Assembly: GCA_003030785.1 (NCBI GenBank) | Contig: PYVH01000021.1 | Location: forward strand, 1-40,239 | Reading direction: 5' to 3' | Origin: Marinobacter sp. B9-2 | GTDB taxonomy: Bacteria; Pseudomonadota; Gammaproteobacteria; Pseudomonadales; Oleiphilaceae | DNA length: 40,239 bases | Part shown: piece after piece, positions 1 through 8,750 of the stretch | How positions within the stretch are numbered: the stretch's first letter is position 1 | Layout of the letters: each line of letters starts with the position of its first letter | Program-made: the position numbers and the translations under genes | Notes under the pieces: generated by a model | The model's database searches: none | What the model was told of the DNA's origin: nothing | The model's input: the letters and a program-made list of their open reading frames with translations, nothing else

Positions 1-55
1 CCTCTTTCACATCGGATCAGTGTGAGAAAATGATCGAACTCATACGCAACTCCAG
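1..55. repeat. 55-bp direct repeat of an internal BLUF-gene segment
   Basis: Bases 1-55 are identical to 1451-1505, which lie inside the BLUF gene. Identity stops at base 56 versus 1506. The copy reaches the left edge of the window, so its full length is unknown. It is not in frame with the permease fragment that follows. It is either a duplication or rearrangement junction, or an overlap left by assembly. Confidence 0.9.
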
Positions 56-244
56 GCCCACGGCACCACTGTTCGTAAAGAAGTGGTTGCGGGCATTACC
101 ACCTTCCTGACCATGGCGTACATCATCGTGGTCAACCCGAGCATCCTGTCATCCACCGGCATGGATTTCGGGGCTGTCTTCGTTGCCACCTGCCTTGCAG
201 CCGTTATCGGCACCCTGATCATGGGACTCTGGGCCAAGGGATGA
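56..244 (+). pseudogene. NCS2 purine permease fragment (AdeP/GhxP-like N-terminal part)
   Basis: The frame running to the TGA at 242-244 encodes about 60 residues containing [20 protein letters not shown] and later VFVATCL and MGLWA. This closely matches the N-terminal region (first membrane helices) of nucleobase:cation symporter-2 purine permeases such as E. coli AdeP/GhxP. The family normally continues with WAN-P and several hundred further residues; here the reading frame ends two codons after the LWA motif. There is no start codon of its own, because the upstream sequence is the BLUF-gene duplicate in another frame. It is therefore a fragment cut at both ends. Identity with the family is clear; whether the fragment is a genomic relic or a chimeric contig end cannot be told here. 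Confidence 0.75.
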
Positions 245-272
245 TTGACAGTTCGTCAAACTGAGAATGCCG

Positions 273-890
273 CTAGCCGCCGTGTGAATCCCGCTGCAGC
301 CGAATATCAAACCGTACGGACAGCATGCGCACAACCACGATGAAAAGCAGGCCAATGGTCAGGGGCAGGGCTTCATTTTCAAGGAACCACTGGCACACGA
401 AGTACAGCCAGCAACCAGCAAAGGAAATGGATGCGTAGATCTGGTCCTTGCGGAAGATGTAGGGCACTTCGTTACACAGAGTGTCTCGCAGTGCACCGCC
501 AAAGGTGCCGGTCATGACCCCGAGTAATGAGGCGACAAACCAGGAGTGACCCATATCGAGCGCCAGTTGGGCCCCCAGAATGGAAAAGACCCCTAGCCCG
601 ATCGCATCAGGAAACACGATTCTGGACTCCCTCAGCCGCTCGGCCCGCTTCCAGTAACTGAAGACAACAGCCATGGCCAGAATCAGCATGGGCTGTTCTT
701 CATGCTTGATCCAGTAGAGCGGGTGGTTGTCCATGATCAGGTCCCGCAAGGTACCGCCGCCCAGGGCCGTGATAAATCCGATGGTAAACACGCCTACAGG
801 GTCCATATTCTTAGAGCGCGCCACGATCATGCCGGAAATCGCGAATGCGACGATTCCAATCATTTCAAGTATGTAGATGATGTCGAGCAT
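273..890 (-). CDS. TRIC/YicG-family (UPF0126) inner-membrane channel or transporter
   Basis: A 205-residue, strongly hydrophobic protein with about seven membrane segments. It has the internal duplication typical of the family: one half carries GGGTLRDLI and the other GGALRDTL, each glycine-rich helix being followed by an Arg-Asp pair. Bacterial members are structural homologues of trimeric intracellular cation (TRIC) channels, and E. coli YicG has been linked to glycine transport, so the substrate should be treated as open. The length is standard. The ATG start has no obvious Shine-Dalgarno sequence. The gene stands alone, and only about 28 bp separate its stop from the permease fragment at the window edge. 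Confidence 0.85.
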   Translation of the reverse strand: MLDIIYILEMIGIVAFAISGMIVARSKNMDPVGVFTIGFITALGGGTLRDLIMDNHPLYWIKHEEQPMLILAMAVVFSYWKRAERLRESRIVFPDAIGLGVFSILGAQLALDMGHSWFVASLLGVMTGTFGGALRDTLCNEVPYIFRKDQIYASISFAGCWLYFVCQWFLENEALPLTIGLLFIVVVRMLSVRFDIRLQRDSHGG

Positions 891-1083
891 GGCGGAACCC
901 GGGAGAGGCGAAGAATGGCCTTATGGCGTCATTTTGAGCGCGGAGGATAGCGGAAAATACGCTTTCTTTCATCTACAGGTACGGTCTGGCAGGTTTTACG
1001 GCCAGCCGGGACTGTGATCCATAACGACACTTTCAAGCGTATGTTGCATTCATCTTACCTCTATCCTGTTGTACGGAGTTGCT

Positions 1084-1650
1084 ATGTCCTTGATGCGTCT
1101 GGCCTATGCCAGTGAAGCCACGTTCGAAGCCAAGCCGGTGGAAAAAGGGGTGGAGCCTCACGTTGCGCGAATCCTGATGACCTCCCGAAAAAACAACGCC
1201 AAGGACCAGCTGGTCGGCGGCCTGTATTACGGTAACAATCGTTTTTTCCAGTACCTGGAGGGTGATGAGGATGCGGTACGGAGGACCTACGATCGCATTT
1301 TGAAAGACGAACGCCATCAGAATATCGTGACTCTTATTGAGGAACCGCTGTCCGGTCGAACCTTCAGCAACTGGTCTATGAAGTATGTGCCGCTGTCCCG
1401 GGATGTCCGGAAGTTTCTGGACGAGCAGGGGCTGGAATCCTTTGAGCCTTCCTCTTTCACATCGGATCAGTGTGAGAAAATGATCGAACTCATACGCAAC
1501 TCCAGCCAGGATCGGAATCTGGGTAGTCGGGACGATCGTAAATCCGTCGGCGATGTGCCCCAGGTGTTGTCCTCCGGGATGAAAATGGGCCTGATTGTGG
1601 CCGGCCTGGTTCTGGTCGGGGCTCTGGTGATCGGCGGGACCTTGCTCTGA
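1084..1650 (+). CDS. BLUF-domain blue-light sensor with C-terminal membrane anchor
   Basis: The ATG at 1084 is preceded by GGAG five bases upstream and is preferred to an in-frame TTG at 1069. It gives 188 residues. Residues 1 to about 95 form a BLUF (FAD-binding blue-light) domain with the photocycle residues in the expected places: Tyr8 in LAYAS, Asn38 in SRKNNA, Gln56 in FFQYLEG, and a Trp in the later FSNWSMKY. A polar linker follows, then a single hydrophobic helix from about 168 to 188 that ends exactly at the C terminus, with lysine just before it. Short BLUF proteins are usually soluble and about 140 residues long, so the tail anchor is unusual. There is no output domain; it presumably signals through a partner. 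Bases 1451-1505 are duplicated at 1-55. Confidence 0.9.
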   Translation: MSLMRLAYASEATFEAKPVEKGVEPHVARILMTSRKNNAKDQLVGGLYYGNNRFFQYLEGDEDAVRRTYDRILKDERHQNIVTLIEEPLSGRTFSNWSMKYVPLSRDVRKFLDEQGLESFEPSSFTSDQCEKMIELIRNSSQDRNLGSRDDRKSVGDVPQVLSSGMKMGLIVAGLVLVGALVIGGTLL

Positions 1651-1795
1651 TGGAATTGCTGTAAGAAATAAACTTGGCTTATGCGTTTGGATAAAAGAAC
1701 TTTATTTGCTTCATGATAAGACTCTGTTTAGCTTGACGGATAACAATCTCAGGCGAGTGCCGCCTGGAACCCGATCAAACAAAAATGGAGAGTTC

Positions 1796-2776
1796 ATGAA
1801 AGCCATCCTCTGCAAGGAATATGGTCCGGCCGAGACGCTGGTCATCGAAGATGTTCCCAGTCCTGAGGTGAAAGGCCGCGGCGTAAAAGTACGCGTAAAA
1901 GCCGCCGGCCTCAATTTCCCGGACACCCTCATTATTGAAAACAAATACCAGCTGAAGCCGAGTCTGCCTTTTTCCCCGGGTGGTGAAATGGCGGGGGAGG
2001 TTATCGAGGTTGGTGACAAGGTAACCCGTTTCAAAGTGGGCGATCGTGTCGCAGGGCTCACCGGTTATGGCGCCTTTGCAGAAGAAGTAATCGTGCCGGA
2101 GCAGAACCTCCTGCCGGTTCCTGATGGCATGTCTGATGAGAAGGCGGCCGCCTTCACCATGGTTTACGGAACCTCCTATTACGCCCTCAAACAGCGGGGC
2201 AACCTTCAGCCTGGCGAGACGCTTCTGGTACTGGGCGCGAGCGGCGGCGTTGGTCTGGCAACGGTGGAGCTTGGCAAGGCCATGGGCGCGAAGGTCATTG
2301 CCGCTGCCAGTTCCGCCGAGAAGCTGGCTGTTGCAAAGGAAGCCGGTGCTGACGAGCTGATCAACTACACCGAAGAGCCTCTCAAAGACGCGGTCAAAAA
2401 GCTCACCCACAGTAAGGGCGTGGATGTGATCTACGACCCGGTTGGCGGTGACTTCACCGAACAGGCCCTCCGTGCCATGGGTTGGAATGGCCGTCACCTG
2501 ATCATCGGTTTCGCCGCCGGTGACATCCCGAAGATTCCGGCAAACCTGACCCTTCTGAAAGGCTGTTCCGTGGTTGGCGTATTCTGGGGCAGCTTTACTC
2601 AACGGGAGCCGGAGGCCAGCGCCCAGAACATGATGGAGCTGATGAAGCTCTATGCAGAGGGCAAGATTGATCCGAAGATCAGTGCTGTCTATGACTTTGA
2701 GGATTACGCGCAGGCCTTGGGGGCTTTGACCGAGCGCAAGGCGACTGGCAAGGTTGTGCTCAAAGTCGGATCTTGA
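1796..2776 (+). CDS. Zinc-free NAD(P)H:quinone oxidoreductase (MDR superfamily)
   Basis: 326 residues from the ATG at 1796, which has a GGAG ribosome-binding site at 1787-1790. An upstream in-frame extension to 1706 lacks family similarity. It has the medium-chain dehydrogenase/reductase layout: an N-terminal GroES-like part with PGGEMAGEV and GDRVAG, then a Rossmann domain with the nucleotide-binding motif LGASGGVGLATVELGKAMGA, and a C-terminal TGKVVLKV. The zinc-ligand cysteines and histidines of alcohol dehydrogenases are absent, which places it with quinone or enone reductases. The substrate is not determined. It converges on atuH and is separated from it by a hairpin element. Such genes often sit near fatty-acid or terpene catabolic genes, but a role in the atu pathway is only a possibility. 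Confidence 0.85.
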   Translation: MKAILCKEYGPAETLVIEDVPSPEVKGRGVKVRVKAAGLNFPDTLIIENKYQLKPSLPFSPGGEMAGEVIEVGDKVTRFKVGDRVAGLTGYGAFAEEVIVPEQNLLPVPDGMSDEKAAAFTMVYGTSYYALKQRGNLQPGETLLVLGASGGVGLATVELGKAMGAKVIAAASSAEKLAVAKEAGADELINYTEEPLKDAVKKLTHSKGVDVIYDPVGGDFTEQALRAMGWNGRHLIIGFAAGDIPKIPANLTLLKGCSVVGVFWGSFTQREPEASAQNMMELMKLYAEGKIDPKISAVYDFEDYAQALGALTERKATGKVVLKVGS

Positions 2777-2794
2777 GTTTGCGATCCTGTTTGG

Positions 2795-3043
2795 GCCCTA
2801 GCCTTTAAGGTTATAGAAGGCAAGGATGGGTGGCCCCTCCCAAAAACCGCTACGAGCACATCCATGTGCGCTTGGCGTCGGCCATCCATGGCCGCCGACA
2901 TTTTTGGGAGGGGCCGCCCATCCTCGCCGTCCAACATTGGAGAAATAGGCGAAGGTTTTTTTAGGCTTTAGCTTGAGTGAGTCGGGTGGCTTTTTAGGCG
3001 GTGTTCCGCACCAATGCAGTCTGCAAAGGCCGAAGGCTAGGGC
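2795..3043. repeat. 11-bp inverted repeat flanking hairpin element copy 1
   Basis: GCCCTAGCCTT at 2795-2805 is exactly complementary to 3033-3043. It encloses hairpin element copy 1 and the T-rich spacer behind it, in the convergent gap between the quinone oxidoreductase and atuH. It may be chance or the border of a larger nested element. The rest of the 2777-3067 gap shows no gene. Confidence 0.4.
2824..2923 (+). repeat. Variable-stem hairpin element, copy 1 (core forward)
   Basis: Arms 2824-2846 and 2901-2923 are complementary over 23 bp with one G-T pair. The interior holds two small hairpins, 2856-2869 (GCACATCCATGTGC) and 2880-2893 (GGCCATCCATGGCC), both with apical ATCCATG. The inner ends of the arms are A5/T5. 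It lies in the convergent gap beyond the 3' end of atuH. The same core recurs in the four elements below, but the arm sequence does not. Confidence 0.9.
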
Positions 3044-3067
3044 AGGACTAGAAACCGGTCCAAAGAG

Positions 3068-4894
3068 TCAGAACCGAACTCCACCCGAGTCAATCTCCGA
3101 AACCAGCTCCGGCGTCAGCAGGGTATACCCATCAGTCCCGGGCAACCAGGCATAGACCTCCTCGCCGTCCCGAAGCGAATACCCAAGCTTCTGGATATCC
3201 ACCTTCCGGTACTTGAAGGTCCCGGTCTTCTCGATGGCATGGGTTACTCGCACGAACACCGGAACTGCGTAGGCCGGCAGGTTATCCCTGAGATACGCGA
3301 ACAGTTTGTTGACGTCGAACGAGGTGCCGTTGCTCTTAGGAACCAGCGTCACCATGCCAGCCTTGCCGTTGGTGCCGGGAATCTCGACGCCGTAGACGAT
3401 GGCTTCCTCCACCAATCCTGATCCGTCGATGATGTTTTCTACTTCTGTCGTTGAGACATTCTCGCCCTTCCAGCGGAAGGTATCGCCCATGCGGTCAACG
3501 AACTGCAAATGGCCACAGCCGATTTCTTTCAGGACATCGCCGGTATTGAACCAGGCGTCGCCTTTCTTGAAGGCATTGCGGAGGATGGATTTTTCCGTGG
3601 CGTCTTTCTGGGTGTAACCCTCGAATGACCACTTCTCGGTGATCTTTCCGATCAACAGGCCGGGCTGGCCCTTGGCCACTTCCTTCATGAAGCCTTTTTC
3701 GTCGCGGATCGGGTCCCGGGTGCCATCGTGGAATTTCACCAGCTTGTACGGGGCGGTGGAGAAACCCACGGTGTTGTCCATGTTGAAGAAGTTACTGAAA
3801 CCGATGTTGCCTTCGCTGGAGGCATAGAGTTCTGCCACGGTTTCGATGCCGAAACGCTCCTTGAATTCCTTCCAGATGGAGGGTCGCAGGCCGTTGCCGA
3901 TCATTTTGATGAGGTTGTGGTTCCTGTCCTGCTCGCTCGGGGGTTGATTCAACAGGTAGCGGCAGAGTTCGCCGACGTAGCCGAACGTGGTGGCGTGGTA
4001 GCGGCGAACATCGTCCCAGAAGGCGCTGGCAGAGAACTTACGGCGCAGGGCAATAGCGGAGCCGCCGGCCAGTACGGAGCCCCAGCAGCCCAGCAGCGCG
4101 GTGCCGTGGTACAGGGGCAGGGTGCAGTAGAGAACGTCCTCCGGTTTCATGGCCAGGGACATCAGGCCGAAGCCGCCATAGGCCTTGATGAACTTGCGGT
4201 GCGAGCCCGGGGCAGCCTTGGGCAGGCCGGTGGTGCCGGAGGTGAACAGGTAGATGGCTGTGTCACCCATTGTCGGGGGATCGCTCAGAACCGGCTCATC
4301 ACTGTGGAAGGTGCTCACTTCACCGGCCATATTGGTGTAGCCGGCCGGCGCATCGCCAAAGGCGTTTAACGTGTTGGTATCCGCCAGAAACTGGAATGGT
4401 TGCGGATGGTCGGTGTTGATCTCTGCCTTGATTCCGTCAAAGGCCTCCATCAGCTCTTCGCCGACTACAACCATTTTCGGTTGAATCAGGTTGATGCTGT
4501 GTTCGAGTACTTTGCCTTTCTGGGAGGTGTTGAGCATGGCGCAGGCGACACCGAGTTTGGCGGCGCCGGCCACCACGGCCAGCAGTTCGGGACGGTTCTC
4601 CAGAAATACCGCGATGGCATCGCCTTTGGCGAGCCCCCGGTCCTGCAGGTAGCGGGCGATTCGGTTGGCCCAGCCATTAAGCTCGCTCCAGGTAATCGAG
4701 CGGTCTTCAAACAGGATGGCGGGTCGATCGCCGACACTCCCGGCGTTGCTTTCGATGAGCGTGCCCAGGGTCAGTTCCCGACTCTGGTTCTTCAGGGAGT
4801 AGTAGTACAAACCCCGGGTAATCGCCGGCAGTCGGCGAAAAACCTCGGGCAGGCTGCGGGCGATGTCCAGTGCGGATACGTTGTCTTGGCTCAT
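3068..4894 (-). CDS. atuH: AtuH: acyl-CoA synthetase of acyclic terpene degradation
   Basis: 608 residues from the ATG at 4894 (preceded by GGAAAG). An in-frame ATG at 4948 has poor spacing to any ribosome-binding site. It is an AMP-forming acyl-CoA synthetase of the FATP/very-long-chain type: the P-loop signature YLFTSGTTGLPKAA, a mid-protein ELYASSEGN, and the C-terminal hinge region with TGDVL and DRMGDTFRWKGENVSTTEVE. In the atu pathway it is thought to convert citronellate (and possibly geranate) to the CoA thioester. It is the last gene of the atu operon, 63 bp after atuG. Identification rests on family and on a gene order that matches P. aeruginosa atuA-H. Other branched or long-chain acids could also be substrates. 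Confidence 0.85.
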   Translation of the reverse strand: MSQDNVSALDIARSLPEVFRRLPAITRGLYYYSLKNQSRELTLGTLIESNAGSVGDRPAILFEDRSITWSELNGWANRIARYLQDRGLAKGDAIAVFLENRPELLAVVAGAAKLGVACAMLNTSQKGKVLEHSINLIQPKMVVVGEELMEAFDGIKAEINTDHPQPFQFLADTNTLNAFGDAPAGYTNMAGEVSTFHSDEPVLSDPPTMGDTAIYLFTSGTTGLPKAAPGSHRKFIKAYGGFGLMSLAMKPEDVLYCTLPLYHGTALLGCWGSVLAGGSAIALRRKFSASAFWDDVRRYHATTFGYVGELCRYLLNQPPSEQDRNHNLIKMIGNGLRPSIWKEFKERFGIETVAELYASSEGNIGFSNFFNMDNTVGFSTAPYKLVKFHDGTRDPIRDEKGFMKEVAKGQPGLLIGKITEKWSFEGYTQKDATEKSILRNAFKKGDAWFNTGDVLKEIGCGHLQFVDRMGDTFRWKGENVSTTEVENIIDGSGLVEEAIVYGVEIPGTNGKAGMVTLVPKSNGTSFDVNKLFAYLRDNLPAYAVPVFVRVTHAIEKTGTFKYRKVDIQKLGYSLRDGEEVYAWLPGTDGYTLLTPELVSEIDSGGVRF

Positions 4895-4957
4895 GGTCTT
4901 TCCATTGGTCCCTTTTATTTTGTGGACTTTGAGCCCGTAACAACGCATGCCTCGGGC

Positions 4958-5785
4958 TCAGTCCAGAAACAGATCCGGCATCAGGGGCTTGTCGCCCGGT
5001 TCGTACCGATAATGCTCGAAGTCAGTAATACCGTCCTGCCGGAGCAGGTCCTCGTCGATCAGGTTCTGGCCGGTCATGGTGTCAGGCGACCGGTTCAGGA
5101 TGCTGACGGCGGCATCGGCCATGATGTCCGGCTTTCTGCCCTGGGCCATCATCTTCGGGCCGCCCACTTCAAACTCGATGGCCGCCGTGGCGATCAGGGT
5201 TTTCGGCCACAGTGTGTTAACCGCGATGCCGTGACGTTTGAATTCCTCCGCCATGCCCAGACTCAGCATGGTCATGGCGTATTTTGTGGTGGTGTAGGGC
5301 CCATACTGGGCGAACCACCGGCTATTCAGGTTGAGGGGCGGCGACAGGCTCAGGATGTGGGCCTGGTCCGACTCCTTTAGCCAGGGCAGGGCGGCCTGGC
5401 TGCAGGCCATGACTGCCCGGGCGTTAACCTGATGCATCAGGTCGTAACGGCTGACTTTCAGGTTTTCCACCCCGGTCAGTTTTATTGCACCGGCGTTATT
5501 GACCAGTGCGTCAATGCCGTCAAAATGTTCGCCAGCTTCATCGATACGCTGACGAATCTGCTTCTCATCCCGGACATCCAGAACCAGTGGCAGTGCCTGG
5601 CCGCCGGCTTCACGCACTTCCTCTGCCACCGTATGAATGGTGCCGGGCAGTTTCGGGTGTGGTGTGTCCGATTTCGCGGCAATCACCACGTTGGCGCCCT
5701 GCCGGGCACAGGCGAGGGCAATGGCCCGACCAATGCCCCGGCTGGCGCCGGTGATAAAAACGGTGCGGTTACGCAATGTGCTCAT
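4958..5785 (-). CDS. atuG: AtuG: short-chain dehydrogenase (HSDL2-like)
   Basis: 275 residues. The classical SDR features are present: TGASRGIG at 12-19, NNAG at 96-99, Ser146/148 in LSLSPP and the catalytic pair Tyr164-Lys168 in YTTTK. The overall sequence resembles the HSDL2-type SDRs. The start overlaps the atuF stop by 4 bp (ATGA) and has a GGAGA site, so translation is coupled to the carboxylase subunit. In the Atu pathway AtuG is assigned as a dehydrogenase acting on terpenoid alcohols or aldehydes or on a CoA intermediate; the exact step is not settled. Unlike AtuB it keeps the full catalytic tetrad. Confidence 0.85.
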   Translation of the reverse strand: MSTLRNRTVFITGASRGIGRAIALACARQGANVVIAAKSDTPHPKLPGTIHTVAEEVREAGGQALPLVLDVRDEKQIRQRIDEAGEHFDGIDALVNNAGAIKLTGVENLKVSRYDLMHQVNARAVMACSQAALPWLKESDQAHILSLSPPLNLNSRWFAQYGPYTTTKYAMTMLSLGMAEEFKRHGIAVNTLWPKTLIATAAIEFEVGGPKMMAQGRKPDIMADAAVSILNRSPDTMTGQNLIDEDLLRQDGITDFEHYRYEPGDKPLMPDLFLD

Positions 5786-7752
5786 GCGTTGCTCTCCTGT
5801 TCGGCCGTCTCGTTGGCGGTAATCTCAACCAGCAACTGGCTTCGTTTCACCTGGTCGCCCTTGCTGGCCTGGACCGCGCCGACAATGCCGTCGCGGTCGG
5901 CTTTCACCGGATGCTCCATTTTCATGGCTTCCAGTATCACCAGCGTATCGCCCTGTCGAACGTTCTGGCCAGCCTCGACCAACACATCAATGATAGCGCC
6001 ATCCATGGTGGCCTGGATTCGACCGCTGCCGGCACCACCAGCACCCTTTGCAGGCTGGTGGGTCACATCCCGCACCGACCAGGATTGCCCGAACGCCTGC
6101 AAATATAGAGAATCGCCCTGGCGGTGATATTGGCAAGTCTGACGAACGCCATTGTCGATAATGCATAAAAGGCCATCGCGCTGGCTTTCAAGTACCAGGG
6201 AATGCCGGCTTTCACCCATACTGACAGACAACCGGTTGCCGCTGCGGGTAACCAGTAGCTCAACGGTGGTTTCGCCGGTTTCCAGCTTGATCGGCGTCAT
6301 GGTGGCCGGCGCATTGCTCCAGGCGCTCTGGCCTGAACTGCCATGGTCAAGCACGCAGGCGGCCAGGGCCAGCTGTTGAATATCCAGAGTCTGCGGCTGC
6401 AGGGACGGATCATCGCTGAAGGCCTGCTGCAGGAAGGCGGTGGTGGCCTCGCCAGCGCCGAAAGTGTCGTTGGCGATGATCCGGCTCAGGAAGTGGCGAT
6501 TGGTGGTCACGCCGAACACAGTGGTGTCCTCAAGGGCCCGGATCAGACGGCGACGAGCTTCGTCCCTGTTATGTCCCCAGGCAATGACCTTGGCCAGCAT
6601 GGGATCGTAATGGGGCGTGATGCTGTCCCCGGAGCGAACGCCCGTATCGTAACGAAGGCCTTCCCCCTCTGCGGGGTCAAAGGCATAAAGGGGGCCGGTC
6701 TGGGGAGTAAAGCCGTTTGCAGGGTCCTCGGCGTATAGCCGTACTTCAATAGCGTGGCCATTCAGGCGGATGTCGCCCTGTGCCAGGGGTAACGGAAGCC
6801 CCTCGGCAACGGTGAGCTGCCAGGCGACCAGGTCCTGGCCGGTAATCAGTTCGGTAACCGGGTGTTCCACCTGCAGGCGGGTGTTCATTTCCAGGAAATA
6901 GAAATTCCGGTGTTTGTCCACCAGAAACTCGACGGTGCCGGCACCCTGGTAATTGCAGGCCAGGGCCGCTTTGACCGCAGCCTCGCCCATGGCCTGACGC
7001 AGTTCCGGTGTCACAAAGGGGGAGGGGGCTTCTTCGACTACTTTCTGGTGCCGGCGCTGCACGGAGCAGTCCCTTTCGCCCAGATAGACGGCGTTGCCGT
7101 GGCGATCGGCGAACACCTGGATTTCCACGTGCCGTGGTTCAATCACGGCTTTCTCGAGGATCAGCTCGTCGTCGCCAAAGGCCTGCTTCGACTCGGAGCG
7201 GGCCCGTTTAATGTTGTCGGCCAGCTCGGATTCGCTTTCAACCAACCGCATACCGCGGCCACCGCCGCCGGCCGAGGCTTTGATCATCAGGGGGTAGCCG
7301 ATGTCTTTGGCGGCTGCGATGAGTTCGTCATCGCTGGCATTGTTGCCTTCATAGCCGGGCACCACGGGCACGCCCGCTTCCTGCATGGCAATTTTGGAGC
7401 GCCGTTTGCTGCCCATCAGTTCGATGGCGGCCGTTGGCGGGCCAACGAATACCAGGCCGGCGTCTTTGCAGGCGGTGGCGAAGGCGGCATTCTCAGACAG
7501 GAAGCCATAACCCGGGTGGATGCAGTCAGCACCGGTTTTGCGGGCGGCATCGAGGATGGCGCCGCTGTTGAGGTAAGAGGCGGATACCTGCGCCGGGCCA
7601 ATGCAGACGGCTTCGTCGGCCAGTTCCACGTGCAGGGCTTTGGCGTCGGCCTCGGAGTAGATCGCCACGGTGCGGTAGCCCAGGGCTTTTGCTGTGCGGA
7701 TTACCCGAACTGCGATTTCGCCCCGATTGGCTATTAACAGTTTCTTTAGCAT
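5782..7752 (-). CDS. atuF: AtuF: geranyl-CoA carboxylase, biotin-carrying alpha subunit
   Basis: 656 residues. The N-terminal biotin carboxylase begins MLKKLLIANRGEIAVRVIRT. It has the ATP-grasp glycine loop SAGGGGRGMRLV and the EMNTRLQVEHPVTE signature. The C-terminal biotinyl domain carries EAMKMEH with biotin-accepting Lys611. This is the standard alpha subunit for acyl-CoA carboxylases of the methylcrotonyl/geranyl type. With AtuC it should carboxylate cis-geranyl-CoA to isohexenylglutaconyl-CoA. Methylcrotonyl-CoA carboxylase (LiuD) is the main alternative, but the atu gene order and the co-encoded AtuA favour AtuF. The distance to atuE includes a hairpin element; atuG overlaps its 3' end. 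Confidence 0.9.
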   Translation of the reverse strand: MLKKLLIANRGEIAVRVIRTAKALGYRTVAIYSEADAKALHVELADEAVCIGPAQVSASYLNSGAILDAARKTGADCIHPGYGFLSENAAFATACKDAGLVFVGPPTAAIELMGSKRRSKIAMQEAGVPVVPGYEGNNASDDELIAAAKDIGYPLMIKASAGGGGRGMRLVESESELADNIKRARSESKQAFGDDELILEKAVIEPRHVEIQVFADRHGNAVYLGERDCSVQRRHQKVVEEAPSPFVTPELRQAMGEAAVKAALACNYQGAGTVEFLVDKHRNFYFLEMNTRLQVEHPVTELITGQDLVAWQLTVAEGLPLPLAQGDIRLNGHAIEVRLYAEDPANGFTPQTGPLYAFDPAEGEGLRYDTGVRSGDSITPHYDPMLAKVIAWGHNRDEARRRLIRALEDTTVFGVTTNRHFLSRIIANDTFGAGEATTAFLQQAFSDDPSLQPQTLDIQQLALAACVLDHGSSGQSAWSNAPATMTPIKLETGETTVELLVTRSGNRLSVSMGESRHSLVLESQRDGLLCIIDNGVRQTCQYHRQGDSLYLQAFGQSWSVRDVTHQPAKGAGGAGSGRIQATMDGAIIDVLVEAGQNVRQGDTLVILEAMKMEHPVKADRDGIVGAVQASKGDQVKRSQLLVEITANETAEQESNA

Positions 7753-7785
7753 GTTCTTGTTCTCTTGCTTGGGTGTGGGGCCGCA

Positions 7786-7893
7786 CGGGAGGTCAGATTT
7801 CTCTCCAGAAAACCGCTACGAGCACGTCCCTGTGCGCTTGTTTCCGGCCATCCATGGCCTCCAACATTTTCTGGAGAGAAATCCGACCTCCCG
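7786..7893 (+). repeat. Variable-stem hairpin element, copy 2 (core forward)
   Basis: Arms 7786-7812 and 7867-7893 pair over 27 bp with one mismatch. The core has hairpins at 7822-7835 (GCACGTCCCTGTGC) and 7846-7859 (GGCCATCCATGGCC). The 12 core bases beginning CCGCTACGAGCAC match copy 1, whereas the arms share only a few bases with it. It fills most of the atuE-atuF gap, ending 13 bp before the atuE stop. Confidence 0.92.
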
Positions 7894-7906
7894 CGCTCCG
7901 CAATTA

Positions 7907-8725
7907 TCAGGAATTGCCTGCCCAGGCGGCTGGACGCTTTTGCATGAAGGCCACGGTGCCTTCCGTCCCCTCGCTTCCCCTAATGGCTTCGGCAAACTTT
8001 TCCGCTGCGCTATCGAGCAAACCGCTCATCGGCTCATGCCCAACCCGATGTAGCAACGCCTTGGTTTCAGCGGTGGCAACTGGCGCACACTGGCGAACAC
8101 GGTCCAGAGCATTTGCGAGCATCTCTTGCAGTTCGTCGTCTGAGGTTGCGGCCTGGTGGACGATTCCCAGGCTGCAAGCCTCGTTCGCGCCGATTCTCAA
8201 GCCCAGTAAAGCCAGCCGTCGGGCCTGGGTAAGGCCGATGCGTTCAACCACAAACGGAGCGATCTGGGCGGGAATAACGCCGAGGGAGGTTTCGGGCATG
8301 CCGAATTTTGCCGACGGCCCAGCGATGGCGACGTCTGAAACGCAGGCCAGGCCGAACCCACCGCCCATGACCGCACCTTCGGTAACCGCGATGACTACTT
8401 TCGAGGATTCGTTTACCTGCTGGATCATCTGGCCGAAGGCCCTGTTCAGACGATAGAACGGGTCGGCCTCGCCTTCAGCGGCTTTCTGGCCTCGTGCCCC
8501 GGCCATGTCCTTGATATCGCCACCGGCACAGAAATGACCACCGGCACCCCGGATCACGACGGCGCGGATGTGCAGGTCGGTTTCGATCTGGGAAAACACC
8601 GTGGACAGTTCGGCCACCATCTGCAGGCTCATGGCGTTGCGAACGTCCGGGCGGTTGATGGTGATAAACAGGGTAGGGCCCTGTTTTTCCAGAAGCAGTG
8701 TTTCGCAATGTGGTAGCTGATCCAT
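7907..8725 (-). CDS. atuE: AtuE: isohexenylglutaconyl-CoA hydratase (crotonase family)
   Basis: 272 residues from the ATG at 8725, which has GGAG seven bases upstream; an ATG at 8737 is possible but lacks such a site. It is a crotonase fold protein with the oxyanion-hole loop GGHFCAGGDIKDM and the second signature GAVMGGGFGLACVSDVAIA followed by KFGMPETSLGVIP, which contains the family's acid/base region. In the atu pathway it hydrates the carboxylated product of AtuC/AtuF to 3-hydroxy-3-isohexenylglutaryl-CoA. LiuC-type methylglutaconyl-CoA hydratases are close relatives, so the choice rests mainly on gene context. Hairpin elements stand on both sides of this gene. Confidence 0.87.
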   Translation of the reverse strand: MDQLPHCETLLLEKQGPTLFITINRPDVRNAMSLQMVAELSTVFSQIETDLHIRAVVIRGAGGHFCAGGDIKDMAGARGQKAAEGEADPFYRLNRAFGQMIQQVNESSKVVIAVTEGAVMGGGFGLACVSDVAIAGPSAKFGMPETSLGVIPAQIAPFVVERIGLTQARRLALLGLRIGANEACSLGIVHQAATSDDELQEMLANALDRVRQCAPVATAETKALLHRVGHEPMSGLLDSAAEKFAEAIRGSEGTEGTVAFMQKRPAAWAGNS

Positions 8726-8750
8726 AAATGACTCCATGACAAATGTCTGG

